DNA of 64,000 nt from Verrucomicrobiaceae bacterium (lineage in GTDB: Bacteria > Verrucomicrobiota > Verrucomicrobiia > Verrucomicrobiales > Verrucomicrobiaceae). The DNA lies in assembly GCA_947466075.1 (NCBI GenBank), contig CANIBP010000016.1, positions 29,349-93,348 of the forward strand. The letters run 5' to 3'. A program made the position numbers and the translations under genes. Below, in pieces: positions 60,198-64,000 of this stretch (its first letter is position 1; the number at the start of each line of letters is the position of its first letter). The notes under the pieces are model-generated. The model ran no database searches. It saw only the letters and a program-made list of their open reading frames with translations, and had not been told where the DNA came from.

Positions 60198-61220
60198 TTA
60201 CGCGGAACGCTTCCACCACAGCACATAGCCACTGAAAATCTGCAACACCAAGGCCACGCAGACGAACAGCGCGATCCAGCGCGTGGCGGTGCCGCCGACG
60301 GCACCGATGTGCAGCGAGAGCTGGAGATTGTCATAGCGCTCCTTGAAGCTGCCTTCGCGAGCGCTGTGAACGGCGAGCGCCGCTCCGCTCCATTGATCGA
60401 CAAACACCACGCTGCGCCCTGCGGGCGTTCCATCGCCGGGAAACGCGAGTTGGATGCGAAATATGGCCTGCGGGTTCGGCGGTGGCATCTCCACTGCGGC
60501 GGCCTTCGCGCCGGGCAAAGCCTTTTCAGCGGCTTCAACCGCTGCATCAACAGTGATGCGTTGCGCACTCGCCTGCGGCGCATGCGATCCCGGCGAACGC
60601 GGATGTTCGAGATGCAGATGTCGCATGGTGAGGCCAGTGATGCTGACCACGATGAGAAATAGCGCTGAGTACAACCCCGCAACGCTATGCAGATCGAGAT
60701 TGAAACGGCGAAAACCTGCGCCCTGGCGGAACCCAAAGATGCGTAACGGCCACCACAGCCACAAACCGGAGAGCGCAAGCACCAGGGTAATCCACGTCGC
60801 AATTTCAACGATTAAGTCGCCTGTGGAGCCGAACATCAGGTTCACATGCAGCTTCACGAAGGTCTGCCACCACAGTCCTATCCGCGGCCGTGTGCCTAGG
60901 ATCGCTCCCGTGTGCGGTTCGCACTGGATCATGAGGTTTCCACCCATCAAGACCAGCGTATCATGCTCATCACGTGGCAGGCGGATGCCCTGCACACGCA
61001 TTTCGGGATGTTTTCGGCGCACCTCATCTAGCGCAGCTGTCAGTGGCGCACGATATTCAAGAGCAGTGGCCTGACCTGGAAACAACTCTGGATTCAACCA
61101 ACGGTCTTGCGTGTGCTGAAACACCAGGACCCCGCCTGTGACTGCGATGAACAAAATAATGATACCGGCTATCACGCCCACCCAACGGTGCAGCCAGAGA
61201 AGAATGCGGCGAAATTTCAT
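60198..61220 (-). CDS. PepSY-associated transmembrane protein
   Basis: A 340-residue inner-membrane protein with four hydrophobic segments: WVGVIAGIIILFIAVTGGVL near the start, ITLVLALSGLWLWWPLR, ALFLIVVSITGL, and ALFVCVALVLQIFSGYVLWW at the end, with periplasmic PepSY-like loops between. WLHRWVGVIAG and the KLHVNLMFGS and RRFNLDLHSVAGLYS histidines are typical of PepSY_TM proteins, which often act with TonB-dependent siderophore uptake as reductases. No TonB receptor gene is near. Directly after a GT2 gene (60 bp). Confidence 0.85.
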   Translation of the reverse strand: MKFRRILLWLHRWVGVIAGIIILFIAVTGGVLVFQHTQDRWLNPELFPGQATALEYRAPLTAALDEVRRKHPEMRVQGIRLPRDEHDTLVLMGGNLMIQCEPHTGAILGTRPRIGLWWQTFVKLHVNLMFGSTGDLIVEIATWITLVLALSGLWLWWPLRIFGFRQGAGFRRFNLDLHSVAGLYSALFLIVVSITGLTMRHLHLEHPRSPGSHAPQASAQRITVDAAVEAAEKALPGAKAAAVEMPPPNPQAIFRIQLAFPGDGTPAGRSVVFVDQWSGAALAVHSAREGSFKERYDNLQLSLHIGAVGGTATRWIALFVCVALVLQIFSGYVLWWKRSA

Positions 61221-61280
61221 GCAGGATTAGTTCCGTGCTTGAACAGCCGATTGCTTGCGACGTTGCAGCGAAACTGAATC

Positions 61281-62783
61281 TCAAGCTGCGGGCACCACCT
61301 GCGGTGTGGCTTGGAAAGCAGACATTGAGAAGCGTTTCATCAGCGAGCCAGCGGCCACGTAGCCGAAGCCGCCGAAGAATAGCAGTAGGAAGGGAATAGA
61401 GCCCCACTGCCCGCGTTGCGCAGCGAGGGCAATCATCCAACCAAAGTAGCCGGTTAGGGCAACTTCGATCCACAGGGCGATGGATTTACCGGCCTTGTAG
61501 CTCGAGCGCTGCTTCGATGCCTGCGTCTTGTTTTCGATGCCGTATTTTGGCGTGCGGACGAATTCGGAGCTTTTGTTTAGCAGGGCTTCGATGACTGCCT
61601 TGCCGTTGTTGATGCTCATGCCGATGCCCAATGCGAGCAGAATAGGGACATACGGCAGTGTTTTGAGCCAACCGTAGCGGCTTTGCGCTCCCTGGGCAGT
61701 CATGTAGAACACCACAACAGAGAGGGAAGCAAAGAAGAACACCGGGACATCGACGAACACTGCTTTATGCCAGGAGCTCCCCATGACGAAGTTTGCCGGA
61801 TACATCAACACCAAGGTGCAGAGTGTGAGCAGGTAGGCGAAGTTCGAAGTGAGGTGTGCGGTGGCCTCGATCTTGAGGCGCAGGGGTATATCACTGCGCC
61901 AGACATCGCCGAGGATTTTTTTGCAGACCTGAATGGAGCCTTTGGTCCAGCGGTGCTGCTGGCTCTTGAAGCCGTCCATATCTGGCGGCAACTCGGCTGG
62001 AACAACGACATCCTTGAGGTAGATGAATTTCCAGCCTTTCAACTGAGCACGGTAGCTGAGGTCAAGATCCTCAGTGAGTGTGTCATGCTGCCACCCGCCG
62101 CCGTCAGCAATGGCTGTGCGCCGCCAGATGCCAGCGGTGCCGTTGAAATTGAGGAATTCGCCATGACGGCTGCGGGCGGTTTGCTCCAGCACAAGATGAC
62201 CATCGAGGAAGAGGGCCTGGAGACGGGTGAGCAGCGAGAAATTCTTGTTCAGATGGCCCCAGCGGGCCTGCACCATGCCAACTTTCTCGTCGCTGAAATG
62301 ATGGATGACTTTTTTGAGATAATCCGGCTGCGGCTGGAAGTCGGCGTCAAAAATGCAGATGTATTCGCCCTTCGCGGAGGCCATTCCCTCATCCAGCGCC
62401 CCAGCTTTGAAACCGTTGCGGTTGGTGCGGTGACGGTATTCCACGTCGTAACCCTGTGTTTTGAGATCGGCGGAGAGTTGCTCTGCATGTGCAGCCGTTT
62501 CATCCGTAGAATCGTCGAGCACTTGGATTTGCAGACGGTCACGCGGGTAGTCGAGCGCGCTGAGCGTGCGCAGCAGATTTTCCACGACATGCATCTCGTT
62601 GAAGATCGGGAGTTGCACCGTGATCGTGGGCAACTTGGTGAACTCATGGTGTGGTAGCGGCACATCCTTCCGGTGCTTCCAGTAAAGATACAACACCTTG
62701 ATCCGGTGCGCACCAAAGGCGGACAAGGCAGTGAAAACTAGGATGTAGCTGGTAAACCAGAAGAAATTATCCCACACAATCAT
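61281..62783 (-). CDS. Processive family 2 glycosyltransferase (cellulose-synthase-like)
   Basis: A 500-residue membrane enzyme. An N-terminal TM helix (FFWFTSYILVFTALSAFGA) precedes the GT-A domain with TVQLPIFNEMHVVENLLRTL, the metal-binding DADFQPQPDYLK, DTLTEDLDLSYRAQLKGW (TED base) and the QHRWTKGSIQ motif of processive enzymes; four C-terminal TM helices follow. It resembles CslA/mannan or cellulose-synthase-like enzymes and makes an unknown polysaccharide at the inner membrane. No BcsB-like subunit is next to it. The divergent neighbour is a methyltransferase gene. Confidence 0.88.
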   Translation of the reverse strand: MIVWDNFFWFTSYILVFTALSAFGAHRIKVLYLYWKHRKDVPLPHHEFTKLPTITVQLPIFNEMHVVENLLRTLSALDYPRDRLQIQVLDDSTDETAAHAEQLSADLKTQGYDVEYRHRTNRNGFKAGALDEGMASAKGEYICIFDADFQPQPDYLKKVIHHFSDEKVGMVQARWGHLNKNFSLLTRLQALFLDGHLVLEQTARSRHGEFLNFNGTAGIWRRTAIADGGGWQHDTLTEDLDLSYRAQLKGWKFIYLKDVVVPAELPPDMDGFKSQQHRWTKGSIQVCKKILGDVWRSDIPLRLKIEATAHLTSNFAYLLTLCTLVLMYPANFVMGSSWHKAVFVDVPVFFFASLSVVVFYMTAQGAQSRYGWLKTLPYVPILLALGIGMSINNGKAVIEALLNKSSEFVRTPKYGIENKTQASKQRSSYKAGKSIALWIEVALTGYFGWMIALAAQRGQWGSIPFLLLFFGGFGYVAAGSLMKRFSMSAFQATPQVVPAA

Positions 62784-62940
62784 ATCGGAGGGCCGTCGGG
62801 GCAGGGAGCGCAATCAATCTCCACCAGAGACAAAAAATCAAGCAGCAATTCGGGTGCCAGCAGAAGAGTGAATTATCAGGCTTTTGCAAACGCCCCGCTG
62901 ATTTCTGGCGCGAAGCCCTAGACTCGCCATCGTGCGCCGC

Positions 62941-63735
62941 ATGCTCACTGAATCCCACGACTGGTACGATACGCCCCTCTATTACGACATCGTCTTCGAC
63001 GACGGCACTGTGCAGGAGGCAGACTTTCTCGAAGCAGCGTACATCAAGTACACTCAGCCTGGCAAGGGGCGTCGCCTCTTCGAACCAGCCTGTGGCAGCG
63101 GTCGATTGGCGTTGGAAATGGCCCGGCGCGGCTGGGAGGTGAGCGGGTTCGATGGAAATGCGAACATGATCGAATTCGCGAAGCAGCGCATGGCTTCGGC
63201 GGGACTCAAAGCCAAGCTCTGGGAGGACTGGATGCAGAGTTTCTCACTGCCGAAAGGCGTGAAAGGTGGCTTCGATCTCGCGCATTGTCTTGTGAGCACC
63301 TTCAAATACCTGCATAGCGAAAAAGACGCCGCTGAATGCCTGCATCGTGTCGCTGCCACGCTGCGTCCCGGCGGTTTATTCTTCCTGGGCCTGCATCTGA
63401 CCGACTACGAATCTGGCAAACAAGAGCACGAGCGCTGGGTAGCGCAGCGTGGCAAAATCAAAGTCGTCTGCAACACCCACACTTGGCCCGCAGACCACAA
63501 AACACGCCTCGAAAACCAGCGTACACGTTTGCAGATCACCGACACGGGCCGCACGCACACACAGGAGACGCACTGGCAGTTCCGCACGTACAGCACCGCG
63601 CAGCTCAAGGCGCTGCTGCGCAAGGTGCCGGAGCTGGAATACCTGGAGTGCTACGATTTTACTTATGATCTGAGCGAGCCGCGCAAGTTTGATGACAGTT
63701 ATGCAGATGTGCTGCTGGTGCTGCGGAAGAGGTGA
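62941..63735 (+). CDS. Class I SAM-dependent methyltransferase
   Basis: A 264-residue protein from the ATG at 62941 (a GTG at 62932 is possible). SAM-binding motif I is RRLFEPACGSGRLALEMARR, then VSGFDGNANMIEFAK, FDLAHCLVSTFKYLHS and LRPGGLFFLGLHL. The substrate cannot be guessed. It is divergent from the GT2 gene, with 157 bp between starts, which is the only genomic hint. Confidence 0.88.
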   Translation: MLTESHDWYDTPLYYDIVFDDGTVQEADFLEAAYIKYTQPGKGRRLFEPACGSGRLALEMARRGWEVSGFDGNANMIEFAKQRMASAGLKAKLWEDWMQSFSLPKGVKGGFDLAHCLVSTFKYLHSEKDAAECLHRVAATLRPGGLFFLGLHLTDYESGKQEHERWVAQRGKIKVVCNTHTWPADHKTRLENQRTRLQITDTGRTHTQETHWQFRTYSTAQLKALLRKVPELEYLECYDFTYDLSEPRKFDDSYADVLLVLRKR

Positions 63736-63859
63736 GGGGGCACGTCTTCCAGTGTCTTTGGATAGGCGGCTGACCTGTCTGCGGAAAGCGCTAGCTGCGC
63801 GACCGTAGCTCAAAGGGGCACTCGGCTGCTCGGACATACCGAGTCATGAGACTAAGAGC
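63736..63859. other. Non-coding spacer leading into an insertion sequence
   Basis: No ORF worth calling. At its end AGAGCCTATCCGGCAAAA (about 63855-63871) looks like the terminal inverted repeat of an IS5-family element that runs off the window. Confidence 0.45.
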
Positions 63860-64000
63860 CTATCCGGCAAAAGGTTGAACTGGCTGTAAAGAGGTGAGCC
63901 TCCGGGTCATGATGCCGATGAAAGCGAGATAGACGAAGGCTTCGTGGTGGCGTGGATTTTTCTCGTGATCACGGGTCAGTCGCCGTTGCTTCACCAGCCA
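63860..64000 (-). mobile_element. 3' end of an IS5-family transposase, cut by the window edge
   Basis: On the minus strand the frame from 64000 to the TAG at 63860 encodes 46 residues including KQRRLTRDHEKNPRHHEAFV and IGIMTRRL, the C-terminal part of IS5-type DDE transposases (after the final Glu, residues like RRLxRDYE and a YIAxIRLMLRRL-type helix). The stop lies in the presumed terminal repeat. The rest of the element is outside the window, so completeness and activity cannot be judged. Confidence 0.8.

Noticed and set aside
1..64000. tRNA and rRNA genes
   Set aside because: No cloverleaf ending in a GTTC loop and no rRNA-like stretch was found on reading; a covariance-model scan would settle it.

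Overview
The window reads as chromosomal DNA of a Verrucomicrobiota bacterium, most like the Prosthecobacter/Verrucomicrobium group; this is inference from gene content, not a database match. Pointers are the four-gene Verru_Chthon cassette (10.9-16.7 kb), a PSCyt1/PSD1 (DUF1549/DUF1553) protein, a fused sugar dehydrogenase/cytochrome c with a planctomycete/verrucomicrobial haem domain, many exported TIM-barrel, Gfo/Idh/MocA and PQQ-propeller proteins, and ECF sigma/Ser-Thr kinase pairing. Coding is dense on both strands, mostly moderately high GC, and few starts have strong Shine-Dalgarno sites; GTGA/ATGA stop-start overlaps are frequent. No rRNA, tRNA, CRISPR array or prophage was seen.

Layout. 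0-8 kb: 3' part of an enolase-superfamily gene, a decayed spacer, two esterases (SGNH and alpha/beta), a CvfB-like S1 protein, a PQQ propeller, tsaD, two tiny lipoproteins and a CPXCG zinc-ribbon protein. 8-16.7 kb: the dehydrogenase-cytochrome fusion, then the Verru_Chthon cassette in order D-B-C-A, a pseudopilin-like set with a giant GspK-like member. 16.8-25.8 kb: secreted protein, sugar isomerase, ceramidase-like enzyme divergent from an exported archaemetzincin, Tex, two lipoproteins and a small very basic protein. 25.9-31.4 kb: a frameshifted NirJ-like radical-SAM remnant, then amt, a Roadblock-like protein, a small unknown and an orphan membrane-fusion protein as one operon, and an aminotransferase. 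31.4-35 kb: an accessory patch with repeat debris, an exonuclease/J-domain fusion, an LRR protein and an unknown protein in AT-richer DNA.

35-40.4 kb: sugar-catabolic cluster (TIM-barrel enzyme, SDR, ROK kinase, SIS protein), a Y1 (RAYT-type) transposase framed by inverted REP-like units, and a MetE-like enzyme. 40.4-47.7 kb: a signalling neighbourhood with a PP2C phosphatase, an aldose epimerase, a remarkable Ser/Thr kinase fused to SdpI-like and degenerate signal-peptidase-like segments, its coupled ECF sigma factor, aspS and a second ECF sigma factor behind a palindrome-rich promoter region. 47.7-64 kb: dtd, amidohydrolase, deoA, PSD1 protein, SHD1-like protein, pyk, tatD, htrA, an exported Gfo/Idh/MocA protein, a second PQQ propeller, a PepSY protein, a processive GT2, a methyltransferase, and the cut end of an IS5-family element.

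The best candidates for something not yet described are the kinase-SdpI-S26 fusion with its sigma factor and nearby phosphatase, the Verru_Chthon cassette as a possible secretion/pilus machine, and the DEDDh exonuclease-J-domain fusion.
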